From positions 1,071,021-1,135,020 of the forward strand of contig NMRA01000006.1 in the NCBI GenBank assembly GCA_002633005.1: a stretch of DNA of 64,000 nt, read 5' to 3'. Under the pieces are notes generated by a model, which saw only the letters and a program-made list of their open reading frames with translations, had not been told where the DNA came from and made no database searches. Below are positions 12,107-24,500 of this stretch, one piece after another (within the stretch, counting starts at the first letter, position 1; every line of letters begins with the position of its first letter). The translations under genes were made by a program, and so were the position numbers. This stretch comes from Phoronis australis (taxonomy: Eukaryota; Phoronida; Phoronidae).

Positions 12107-13817
12107 AATTAAGGGTAGAATGGTGTAAAACCAACTTAAAAATCAAATCCTGAGGAGTTTAATACTTTCACTGAGAAATGTATATTTTTGCTGAGTTAAA
12201 TTCTCTAGTTTTGAAGACTGAATGGGCAGACTTGTCTGACCTTTTAACTAAGTTCAAACATCGGCCTCTGCATCCTCGAAGCCTAACTAAATAGCAAACG
12301 TGAAAAAACTCCCCATAAAGTGATTTTAGACTGTCTAGCTGGACAGTCGTCATTACCAAACTGCCGGCAATACTCCGGGTACCCGAGTACAATACACTGA
12401 CGTAACCCCCTTTAGCCCAACTGTATTGTATGCCTTCAAGAGACGTTGCGCTACTTTTAGTGAAAACACTATTGACCCACGGATAATACCTCTTTATGCA
12501 CCTCTGTAAAATATCCCTTTCGTCGCTTACCGGACAGTCGTCGTCGATTGGGTGTGGTGATCGAGTCAAAGGTGGATTATCGCTTTTCACTGAAGACTTT
12601 GCGAAGAGACATTGGTTTCGTTGTTTCAATTCGTTGAAACTTACTAGTGAGCTAAAAACTACAAAGGTATGTTTAACAGAGTACGTTTATCTGACACCTG
12701 ATTTATTTACTCGCCTCAGTTTCGACAGACGTCGGGCGTCCGCCATGTTTTAAAAGTTGGATATAAAATGGACAGGTCACTACCATGGTTTTACGTTATT
12801 GCCTTTCTAATCGACCTCTCTTCTGTTTCTTGAAGAACAACCTTACATTACGGTTGACCAACTATAGTTAAATTCGTCGTAAGAAACAATGACAACAGAC
12901 GTCGGGTTAGGGTCTGCTGTGACCCGAAAACCTAGTCACGACCTAGTCGATGACGATGTCAGACTGATGACTTAACAACAGGCATGATTCAGGCGGACCG
13001 TTTTACAACATCCCCAAGTCGTGTTGCCAATATCTCCTCGTTGGTCTTCACTTAACCGAAATATGGAAACTGTTCCACCATTTCGATCATGAACCAGCTC
13101 CTAATGAACTAAGACGATTAAATTACGCCCACATAATGTATTTTATGTAAAGTCACGGCGGCTCAACTATCAATTCGATATCATTCCGTCACTAGTTCTG
13201 ATTGGAGTTAGAAGACTGAGTAATTTCAAGGAAACTTTGAGATTTCCAGCTATCCGGACAAATTTCACATTTTATCGAACACCACAAGTAACAGCTTGGA
13301 AGTGGCGTCACATTGACTCTATAGTGTAGCCAAATGAAACATTGCTGGGGGCCGGTCGGGGTTATTAAGATCTGACATCAGCTACATAAATTGATTTTGT
13401 AAATCAACTGGTACAGCCGACTTCCTCCCCCATGAACCGCACTAGCGTTCTTTCTTGTGAACGCATTCTTTTTCTTTCTTGAGCTGCATGTAATTTCTCA
13501 TGTACTGCAATTCATTTTTACAAACACAGCTTTTCCCGTGAACCACTAAATCTGTTCGTTCTCTAACAGGAGGCACGTACTTGGTGCTGTACTAAAGCTG
13601 TATGTAGGCCTACACTATAATGTGAGATAATGTGAGAACAAGCATTCCTTTGTGAACAAAGAAAACACATCAACTTCGCAGGGAAAACGTCACAGGTTAT
13701 TACAGGACTTTATCGACATATTTGTGTATTTATCCAAATATCTTCAAAACTTAGCAACAGTGTAAATTTTCTAAAAGCAGAAATTCTGCAGAATTTGATT
13801 TTGCCAATAATTACCAT
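12107..13817. other. Non-coding spacer between the inverted R2 copies
   Basis: About 1.7 kb with no recognisable exon. The open frame of about 150 codons on the minus strand (12168-12629) has no family features and is no longer than chance predicts in a window of this size. Confidence 0.4.
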
Positions 13818-14193
13818 AGGTCACGTGCCTTGCTTCTCTTTGGAAAATTTAGTGAAAAGGAAAGGTTGAACAGGACTCGGATCAATAACATGACCAAATT
13901 TAGTATGATAAAATGTTTAAGCTAAAATCTCAAAAATGCTGTTTCAGTTTCCTAAATGATCGTTTCGTTTTCATTTTATGCAACTTGAATTTTTATTCAT
14001 AAAAGTCATATAAGTCCTATGTGTTTGATAGCCCCTCATGCAAAAATGGAACATTTTGAATATAATTCCTAACAGCGTTTTGTAAAACAGTGCATAAAGC
14101 ATAGCATCTGAAAGTTTTGCCTGTGAATCCGATCAGCCATTTCTGAGATACGATGTTTCAGAGTTTGCCAAAATGGAAATTTTTCTAGGGTCC
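13818..14193 (+). repeat. Dispersed repeat family R2, copy 2 (forward)
   Basis: Inverted relative to the copy at 11688-12106 and about 1.7 kb away from it. It starts with AGGTCACGTGCCT and ends at TCTAGGGTCC. It lies just upstream of the anchor-only ORF at 14376. Confidence 0.6.
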
Positions 14194-14375
14194 CAATTTG
14201 AGGATGGTGCAAAAAGGCAATGCAACGCCGGAGAAAACAGTTGTGCTGTGAAAAGAACAGTTACTTAGAACGCTCATGCAGAGGAAAACCGGCACTTGCT
14301 ACCCTACGTTGGTTTATTTTTGTCGCACAACTCGCTGCCGACTAAACTGATCCCTTCGTTTGTTGCAGGGACACG

Positions 14376-14546
14376 ATGAATCACGCCGAAGATGGTCTTA
14401 AAAAGGAAAAAGCGAGCCAAAATATCTACATCCCAATCTGCGTCTTCCTCTTTGTCGCTTGTGTAGCGCTAGCCGTCTCGCTTGGGGTTCTTTACAAGGA
14501 CAGTCAAGACTCGCTACGAGAGGCATTGCGTAACTGTCCCAAGTAA
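14376..14546 (+). CDS. 56-residue single-pass membrane protein, or first coding exon, homologous to the amine oxidase anchor
   Basis: A 3' splice acceptor (TTGTTGCAG, AG at 14367-14368) is followed by ATG 14376 and an ORF of 56 codons. Residues 16-44 align without gaps to residues 17-45 of the amine-oxidase-like protein at 2719, with 19 of 29 identical (shared NIY, PICVFL, ALA, GVLY). Most of the identical residues use different synonymous codons, which points to selection on the protein. Nothing of the amine oxidase body follows. The ORF meets TAA at 14544, but the last codon overlaps a fair donor (CAA|GTAACA at 14542), so it could instead be the first coding exon of a gene whose later exons I cannot recognise before rab10 begins. 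Either reading gives a short cytosolic tail plus one membrane helix (about 17-40). Function is unknown. Confidence 0.6.
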   Translation: MNHAEDGLKKEKASQNIYIPICVFLFVACVALAVSLGVLYKDSQDSLREALRNCPK

Positions 14547-17500
14547 CAATGCGCCTAGAACCAGGATGACTATTTGCTACAGTGGAGGCCTCAACTAACG
14601 ATGGACAATAATGATCACTTTGTTTCTTTTGATCGCCGGAAACTGGCGAAGCACATGTATTGTGATTAACTAGAAACTTATAAACTGGTGTTTACTCTGA
14701 TTAGACCTGTACCCCGGGCTTGTATGACAGTTTTTAAAACAACCTCTAAAAGTTTATTAACAAAAATTGTCATTAAATCGGGTTCCCTTTTATCTGTTGA
14801 TTTTTACAGACTTTGATTGGTATTTCAGCAACTTCAGTATAATTTCAACTCGTTGACACGCTTCCCTATTCCGCTCAGGAAATAGATTGAACATGATTTC
14901 CCTGTGCGCTTGCATTACGTTACGTAAGATGTAGAGTACGAGAAATTTTCTTATAAGAATTTTAACACAAGTGTTAATCTATGTTATTTCAAACACAATG
15001 TAATAGATTAGTAGATCATGATTAAAAGTTAATTCATAAGATATTATATTGCGTCTGTTGTTATCTCATTACACCTAAAGTCCATAAGTGTGACCAGGGG
15101 CCCGATCTAATCTTTATACTCGAAATCGCACTCATTTTTGACACATTCGGTTCTCGACTTTAAGAAACTCAAGATAATTGTCTATTATTCCGTGTTCAAG
15201 TGTATTGTGGTTTACTTGGATCATTTACTAATCCTAGGTTGCCCTTGAAATTTCGAGTTTGAAGTCGAATTGGTAGTTCGAATGTAGGAGTCACCCACTT
15301 GAACCAGAAACTTAATCCACGTAAACTAATATAGACCAATCGGCTAAATGAGCTCATTGTGTCTTACATATAGCAGTTACTAATGTGTTGTTGAATGAGG
15401 TTACCATAAATACTCTGTTTATAGACCCAATTCTTCAATGGCAAACATACTTTGTAAGCTTGACAACAGTAACCTCCATTATTCTTTGACCACTCGGTTG
15501 TCTTTCGTAATTTCCGAGTATCCATCATATTGCACAAGAGTCGGGCAGCCGAGTTCTTCAGTCCGTTCGCGAGCCTTGGACTCGTATATCTAAAAAATTT
15601 ACCGGTATTCCATGTGCTTAGACAAACGGCGATCGAAAACCATGCACTCTGTACATCAGAAAAGATTAGGAAAGTTGTCTCCACTTCGAAATGCTGAGGA
15701 GTGATGAAGCTACACTGAAACAAAAACGAAGTTAATCATTGTTATTACTTTATTGAGTTTGTTTGAAACAAGTGTTTCGAACATCACTTGACAATTTATA
15801 CACAAAAAGAGAAGTTCTAGAGTATTTTTCGAGAAAAAAAGACAAAGCAATTTCTGATGTAATTACGGATGGTCACCTAAAATACGCAGAAACGTATGTG
15901 AAAGAAAGGGTAGGACCTACACAACACGAAACCGATCTCAATGACTTGTAGGGGCACTGGATGAATTTCGTCGAATAATTTTTCTACGTACCCTTTAAAA
16001 TGATGCATCAGTATAATAGCGGACAAAAGCCCGTTATGGGAATATGTTGGCCTAATAGTTGGCAAAGGGCGTGACTAGTAATCCAGGGTAAATTTCATAT
16101 TTTTGTCACTGCTACGCCGACAAAAGACGAGTGTAATCTGGAATGATAAACATTATTGGAGTGGGGCACAAACTAATTTATCTTCACCAAATCTTTGGTC
16201 CCGCTCTACTTTCAGATTTTCCCTTCATTTACCGTCCCCAAGCCGTCGCCAAATTTGTAACCCTGATACAGCACTGCGATCTTTACAGTTTTGGGAGAAA
16301 ACCCTCAGAGAGGTAGTCACCAGAAACCCTTGAGAGATGTAGTCACCCGCAGAAACCCTGAGAGGGGTAGTCAACTAGTCACCAGAAACTTGGCAACCGG
16401 TCTTTTAACAATGATTTCGCGAGAGACCAGAAGTGCGTAACGCACTTTATTATGGTACCAAAAAGATATACTGGCAAAGTCATTACTTTGGTTGCGTCAA
16501 ACTCATTATCGTAAGAAACTCCAACCTGGGGCTGGCAAAATCCAAAGAAATACGCCGAGGAGAAAACTAAAGTAGGGCATATTATGATTTGATGGCATGA
16601 TGAAAGGGTGCATTGCCAGGGTTCCCGGTTGATAACACTGCCTTAGAAGCATTTCAAAATCTCTTCAACACAGATACATTGTACCAGAGTTTCTGCTACC
16701 AATGGCAGAACTTCTTCAACTAGCGTAAACTCATTGAAAATCAATTTTCTGCACGTGTAACTACAGCTTGGCAAAAATATCAAGTGCACATCGCTATCAG
16801 GGGGTCGGATGACAGATTTTCCCTCAAAATTTCAGCCTGCATCAAAGTTCATTGAAGCATCATGATTTTCATTGTCAACAGAATATGCAAATCAGAAATC
16901 AATGAATCCCAGGAGGTTACCGCACAGAAGAAAATAGTATTGACATGTTGGGCCGTCACTTGGCACCAAAGGCACACACGCGGTTTGATTTAACTGTAGG
17001 TTGTTGTTTAGTTGCGTAAGTTATTGCATGCAATTTTTCGGCAATTCCCGAAGGCATGCGCACAGGAAATTGGCGTGAAACAATTAAGGGAAACAGTGCA
17101 TCTGACGGGAGATTTGAGGGCCCTCCTCTATTTCAGAATTTAATCGTGTTAACGTGAATTCTGGTTCATTCCAACGGTAGCATTTTACGGCTTGTCCTTT
17201 TGAAATCGCAGACATCTTTGATTACGATTGCCAGTGCATACTTTGTCACACGTGGGCCAAGACGGTCATCAAAAATCCCCAATCGACAGTCAGGCTTAGT
17301 AGTCGACACGTGACAGTTTCACCACTTTTCACAACATTGTTTTTCTAATAACGACATTCAAAAGAAATGCGGTTCTTAGAAATCGTCTCGATATTTCAGA
17401 ACTATGAAACCATGGGGATTATTGTCTTCTATAATTCACAAACAATGGCCTCTAGGTGTTTAACTGAACTTCAATCCTCAGAAGGTAGTCAATAATGCTA

Positions 17501-18300
17501 TCAGTGTTATTTGATAAAATCTCACTTTTTTTCGTTTGACACACCTACGTCTCACTATGGCTCCTACAATTTACAAGTATTGGGAACTTTGCGTCTTAAA
17601 TTCAGTAAAAGTTCACTGCCCTAAATAATTTGATGGCTTCCTTATTGCCAAATGTCGAGTGATAGACCTCATTAACTGAGTAATCGAGGGATTAGTTTTC
17701 ACATGTTCATTTTTGGACTGAATCCATTTTTGTAGCCCAAACATGGGGATATAATTCAACATAAATATTGTTATTTTTGTCATTAAACAAACAGGAACTT
17801 TTCCAGATACGCTAATATTTGCACGTGAGTAGCCTACAAGAAAATAATTAGGTAATAGAATGAAATGTCGACTATGCGTGTGCTGCCGGCCGGAGCGTTG
17901 TCCTGGCAGAGCTGTTCGTGACGAATGTGTGATGGGCAGCGGAAAGTAAAAAAAAAAAAATTAAAAAAACATTTTGATATAAAAATCGCACACAATTGTT
18001 TAAATGTACTGAATCTTATAAATAACATATAATTGTAAAGTACGATTGTTTTTTTTTTTGCACTAGCGTGTAGTTGGTCCCTCTCGGACCACGATTTAAT
18101 TAACTTTTGCTGATCAGTTTGTGAATATGTTGTATATGTGTGGAAGACAAAAAAACTGTCACTGGATAACGAGATTCGTGGGTACTTGTAGCAAATCAAT
18201 AGCAACGCCCCTGGCCAGCAAAAAATACATCGGGCAAAAATGTTCCGTTCAACTCAAATGTCATTGCAGTTGGTGGAGCGTCATCTTTTGACAGATGAAG
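14547..18300. other. Non-coding interval upstream of rab10
   Basis: ATTAAA at about 14772 could end a transcript from the 14376 ORF. Three imperfect copies of a 26-29 bp unit (AGAAACCCTGAGAGaGGTAG, then TCACC) lie at 16296-16383. An ATG-less open stretch at 15766-15951 (charged, 62 codons) and a minus-strand frame at 15364-15723 were inspected and not recognised. No other exon is convincing. Confidence 0.4.
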
Positions 18301-18531
18301 AAACTAATGATCCCCACCCTATACCTTAGTATATAATGTTTTCAAACATTAGTGTTATTTCCGATAAATTTCACAAGTAGCTGATTTATTTATGACAAAA
18401 TCTATCTTTTTATTGACCAAAAACATTTTGTGGAAATTCATATGCCCTCAATTGAGCAGTTACTTTGAAAATAGACGAACGTTGAAAACAAGGTAAATTG
18501 ACAGCCATATTGGTTTTCAAAACTATTCAAA
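18300..18531 (+). promoter_or_regulatory. Probable rab10 promoter and 5' UTR region
   Basis: Sequence immediately before the rab10 start codon. ACTATTCAAAATGGCG gives an acceptable start context (A at -3, G at +4). A TATATAATG motif lies at about 18330. The transcription start cannot be fixed, and a more distant untranslated exon is possible. Confidence 0.35.
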
Positions 18532-21500
18532 ATGGCGAAGAAAACGTACGACTTACTATTCAAGCTATTGTTAATAGGCGATTCTGGAGTTGGCAAGACA
18601 TGCTTGTTGTTCAGATTTTCTGACGATGCCTTCAACACAACATTTATCTCCACAATAGGTATGGTTTCATCAAAATTCTTTGGGTTAATGATTTACGTCA
18701 GCAGAATGAAAATCATTGAAATTGAAATCTGACTGTCAAGTTGATGACTCATAACCAACTGATAACAAACAATGTATTCCATTGGTGAATCGCAACTCTG
18801 TACTGACTGTAGTTACTGCATTTTGCACATCCTACGAATTTGACTTATTTTTGTGTGACCAAATGTTTCTTTTCGAGAGTGCACTAAAAGTAAAAGTAAA
18901 GATTCAATCAATGAATTAAAAACCGGAAGCGATACCTTGAACCGTCTTTCAGTTTCGTAACATCATATAGAACAAGATTTCATGGCTGCCTCAGGCGTCA
19001 AGACCCCATTGGCTCATGTTATGTGGGATTTTTGTTGGCTGGATTGCTTTGCAGCACATAATTTTCTTAGTTTCATATTTTGAAATCTCAGTTCAAAATA
19101 CTGAAAGAGAAATAGTCGACACTGACAGTGTCTCTTTTTGTTACAATATTCGATTTCCAAGTCTCCATCCTTCCTGTCTCTTACGTTGTTTGGTCTTCCT
19201 TGTTTTAACCGACTGGTTTGTAGTGTGATAAGTTATGAATTTCCTTTTTGTACTCTCGTGCTTAGTGCTTAAACTAGTTATCTAGTTGACCCACCAGCAC
19301 ACTACTGCCAGTACTGGCGATCGCCATCTATGGGCACTCAGTAGGATGTTGACTATACTCTTTGGTAATTTTCCATGAACCAACGATAATGTTTAAGTGA
19401 AAACCATAGAACCCTGCACACTTGCAAGTCAGTGAAGTGTGCAGTTTTTTGATATTGTTTACAATTAGCAGTTGAAATTGAGTCCACTTCTTGAACTGGC
19501 GCGAATTTTCCTGGCCACGTACTAAAAAAATCCTTAGTAATTGTTTACAATATGATGACATTGACCTACACACATGATTTTGGTTTTGTTCGATTCCTCG
19601 CAACGTTATCTTTCCAAAAATGTACGGAAATTTCTCGTACCCCGTTCCCTTAGTATTTTATCGTGGTCGCACTATTTCCCGGTACTCGGTAGTCATACTG
19701 CCATGTTGAATGGAAGGAGTCACCTGGCAGTCAAAAACTAAACTAATCTACTAACACCTATATTTTGCAGAGCGTCGCTTTTCATGGGTTCAAACTGTCC
19801 GAGACCTGTCAATCCCCGGCGCGAGCTACTGTCCCAAGGGTTCGAATTCGATCCTATAGTGACCTTGGCACGCATCTGCTAGCCAGATTCCATAAAAACC
19901 GGAGGTTGTTTTTGAGGTCCAAATTGGTGAAAAGGGTATCACTTTCAGGGAAAAGTGGTCAAATAATCACAATTTTTGAAAAAGTTGGGAAAAGGGTGAA
20001 ATGCTGCCCCTTGTTCCTCCATGTTAAGTCATTAAAACTCGCGGGCAAAGACCATTCAGTGTCGATGATGCTGTTTCATTCATAAGCAACAGGTGTCGCT
20101 TTAATCTTGAGTTGAGCAAACATGGCGGTGTCAATTGGGAAATAATGTGAACAGAAATTCGACGATAGAATACTGAGGAAGCGTGGTAAGGGGCACATTC
20201 ATATATTTTTGGAAAGATAACGTTGCGAGGAATCGAATGATGCACAAATCATACGTGTCATATTGTAAACAATTACCAAATCCTCATTTTGGTCAACTGA
20301 TGTGCATAATTTGCATGTTTATGATATAACACTGGATGACTGGAACGCAAGTTTTGTCAACATATCACCTAAGTCGATCTAAAATTTATTGGTACGATTG
20401 TTCTTATTTGTGCACTCAGGCTTTCAGATTCAGATAAGTCATGTTTTGCCATACGTGGTCTGGTAGACAGTGACTACCATCCTAGCTGGCAGTAGAGACG
20501 GTGAAGCTCCTATAGGCGCTTCATATACTGGAAGCTTTTTGGCAAATTTTGTCTCATATTGATTAAAATATTAAGGTCATATTGCTATAAGTACCTTTTC
20601 CGCAAAGAGGGACACCTTAGGAGGCTGTCTATTTCTTTAATTCCTTCCTACTCGAACAAATACTCCTGTAATCAAACTCCCTCCTGCTGTTGCCCAAATC
20701 GGCAACTGGCCATTTTAACAACTCGAGTCGTGCGCTCCTATTTTAACGCACCCACCAGGAGCACGCGAATTGTTAAAATAGCCAGTTACCGATTTGGGGA
20801 ATTGAAGGTAGGACTGCTTGAAGAAAAAGTTTGGTTACGGGAGTATCTGTTCGAGTTGGAAGGAATTAAAGACATTGACAGCCTTCTTAGGTGTCCCTCT
20901 ATGCGCACAAGGCACTTGTAGAAACGTTTTTAACTGTTCACCGCAGTGACTAAGCTCAGTCTAAGAGGAATAGGGGGATACTTTGATGCAATGCTCTATT
21001 GTTAACTAGTATGTCCAGGATTCGAGCTCTGGGTGCCTCATATGGGAGTTAATAGCTGCATCCCGTGTGTGTGATTATGTGTGCATGTGTATATATGTGT
21101 CCTGTGCTACATGTGTTTGGTACAAGGATTGAAAAATTCTGCAACAAATTTCAGATATTCGTGAAATTTGCGTACGTCTGACATGCATATCCGTAGGATT
21201 TTCGCTTAAGTTCGATGCAGAGTTACATGGTAGGATTGTTTTGAGTTCAAACTTTAGTCCGTAAGATAAGCTGGATTTCGACTTACTGGGATTTCCTTTG
21301 GTCCTGTTGGATCTGACTTTTGCTTTAGTGTATGGAGTATTTGGGAAATGGGGCCTTTTATTTTTCTTTTGTTTAATGTTTGTTTAACAAACGTCTTCAG
21401 TTTTTTTTTTGGAAAATAGGTGCAAAACACAATAATGCATTGCTTATGGAGGATTTATTCAAATTTTGGGTAGCCCTCAGCTCCAAGTACTTGTACTAAC

Positions 21501-24500
21501 TTGATTCAAAAAGTAAATTCGAAGAATCATGTTCTAAACGTTGAACTTTAAAATATTCCAACACAATGGCCTGAAGTGATGGTTCCATTTCACATTTAGC
21601 AACATATTCAAGGGAGCTCTAACTTATCAGAAATATGTAACAGACAAATGATTACTTTTCACATAAATGATTTTGCTGTGTGTTCAAAATTAACTAAAAT
21701 TGTATTCTCCTTAACTAAAATTGTATTCTCCTTTTGACATACAGATTAAGATGTTATTTTGTCAGGTAACTGTTGCCTCTGAAGCTTATCATTCAGTCAT
21801 ATGATGGACTTACTTATCATGTCATCATAGTTTAGCCATATCAACTGTGCTGCGATATCACAAATATTAGTTTTATCAACAAATTTGCTGTGTAATTCAA
21901 CTGTCAAATTGTTTAAATATCCTTTACAATGAAATAAATATGATTTTATTTTTAAGTGTGTTTTAATTTTATTTTATAGAACTGAGGCCGCTGTGAATAT
22001 CTTTTATGTTCAGTGTTCAGTTTTAATTTTCTGCTATTTTTAATTATAACATAAGATTATCATTGTTTTGTTGTCTTGATATAACCAATGGGAGTAATGA
22101 TTGGTTTACTTTTTACGGGAAAAAAATGAAAGTGATTTTCCTTTCAGATAGAGATCAGAAAATTGCAAACCATAATATTTAACCTTTGCTTCAGACTCTT
22201 TATTTATAATTCAAATGTTTTTACAGGAATTGACTTCAAAATCAAGACAGTTGAACTAGGAGGGAAGAAAATAAAGTTACAGATATGGTAAGTGGCATAG
22301 GAGTCAACAGATGTATTATAATTGTATATTCAGAGGTGTATTATGTAAACATCTCATATTCAAAGAGGCATTATTTAGACAGTATATTCAGAGGCGTATT
22401 TTAATAATTTATATTCATAAGTGTATTATAACAGTATTCAGAGACAATGACATACTTGCTCATGCAGGGCGAGTTTTATGGAAATCAGCTATATGCAAAT
22501 TTATGAACAAGAAAAATATTTATTTGACTTTATTTGATGGCGTTGCTTGATTTTTTTCACCATAAAGTTGATGTTAGTGTTATGCTCCAAGTCAAAAGAT
22601 GAACAATTGTCATTAATGAAACTGAAATCAGTGAAATTTATTTTCCTTCTTGCCACTGTCTTGCAAGATCGTTTGACCTGCACAGATGTTGACTTGCTTG
22701 ATCACTCTCACATGTTGTTCTCTAACTTCCCCTGACCTGCCTAAAGGGTCAACTTACATATCCTGGTAAGCTGGTGACATAGTTAGCATCTTAAAGTCAT
22801 CAAATGAGTTAAACAGTCCTGGACCAAGACAAATGTGCTCACAAATTACATCACCTATAACCAGTGGAGATCATGTTTTATCAGTTTCTTTGCTGTAAAA
22901 ATCCTCCAGTTTGGGACTTTGAGAAATTATTTTGCTCAAGGTCAGAGCTTGTACCACATTTTATATATATCTATGTGTTGGCTGTCCCAATTTGAGAACA
23001 AAGGTCAACAACAGATCATCCACCTTACCATATTGCCACACCATTAATTCCATGAAGTCTTTGCGGAACTGCACTTATAAGCGAAGCTTATTCCAAGCAC
23101 TTGGGGAAAAAGGCCACAAAAAGGCATCATTTCGGATATAGGCTCATGGGCCTAAAGGTGCGGCAATACGGTAATACAAAACTATACAACAAATTTGTTT
23201 AAAATATGTCAAGGAACTCCCAAAGATACAGACCCAAATGTAAGAAATTGCCATCATCTTATTCGCTAGGGTTTCAGCTTGTGAAACTGCTAGCGTTCTT
23301 GCCAGGCGTGAACGTAGTAATAGACTTTGCAAATCTTTTGTGCGAAAGAATCTTGAGGCACGCACCATCCGATCGTACTGAAGCTAAACCTCACCACCTA
23401 AAACACAAGGCCTGCATTCCGTAGACCCCAGAAGCTTGCAAAAACGTATGATATGCAAGTCTGCATGTTGTCACCATGCATTACAAGCCAACCATGTAAT
23501 CACACTAACTTCAATGCATTACAAGCCAACCATGTAATCACACTAACTTTAATTCTGAGCTTCTTGCATCTTCTTGCCACATCTTTAAGTGTTCAGTGGT
23601 ATCGGTAATGCCATCCCACAATCCATTAAAAAAATGACGGCAGTGCTGTATAAGAAATCCCGAGTTGTTATGTGCCACAGTCATTTTAAAATTGTGTCTT
23701 CACTTAACAATGTAATTAATTGTGTCCAGTGATTCGTGTACATTTTTAGGCACAGCATCTTGACGAGGGAGACTTCAGAAGATTGAAATTACCTTTGGCT
23801 CTCATTAGTGGCTATCCACTCACCAGAGCTGAGGCTATGACCAAAGTCTATTTGTCACCAGAAATTTTGTTTCCTCATGCCGTTTCACTGTTGTGGATCA
23901 TTTTCCAGTACCAGAATATGCATCCTCTATAAAATATCCTCTATAAAAGGGACAGATTTTGGATCACCTTTCCCAGTACCAACACTTAACATTTGCTGTA
24001 AAAAGGACATTGTTGAGTCTATCATATAGGCAATGTTTGGTATGTAGGTGTGGAAAATTAAATTTCTGAGGTTGAAAGGCTCGGTGGCTGATGGCACTGC
24101 GTCTATGTTACTATGGAATGACTGTGTTGTTTGTCACTTCATTGAACCTGCACTCAGCTCCACCTGTTGGTTGCAGGGATACAGCTGGGCAGGAGAGGTT
24201 CCATACTATCACTACGTCGTACTACCGTGGCGCCATGGGCATCATGTTAGTGTTCGACATTACAAATGCCAAGACATTTGAGAATATTTCCAAGTGGTTA
24301 CGGAACATTGACGAGGTGACTGCTTAAATAGAACTGTTGGTCAACTGCAAATTTGATCGATTTAATCATGTCTCTTGTGAACTTTTGTCGAATTTGTGAT
24401 AAAAATAACTTCTAGTAGAGTGATAGCAGGTAACTTCACCTATTATTTGACAGGCCTAAATTTGAGTGACTAAATTCGCATTTTCTTATTTTGCTAAGGT

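Noticed and set aside
12168-12629. 153-codon minus-strand frame
   Set aside because: No motif, no splice context and no conserved composition. Roughly one frame of this size is expected by chance in 64 kb of this composition.
15364-15723. 119-codon minus-strand frame
   Set aside because: Not recognised. Frames of this size are expected several times by chance.
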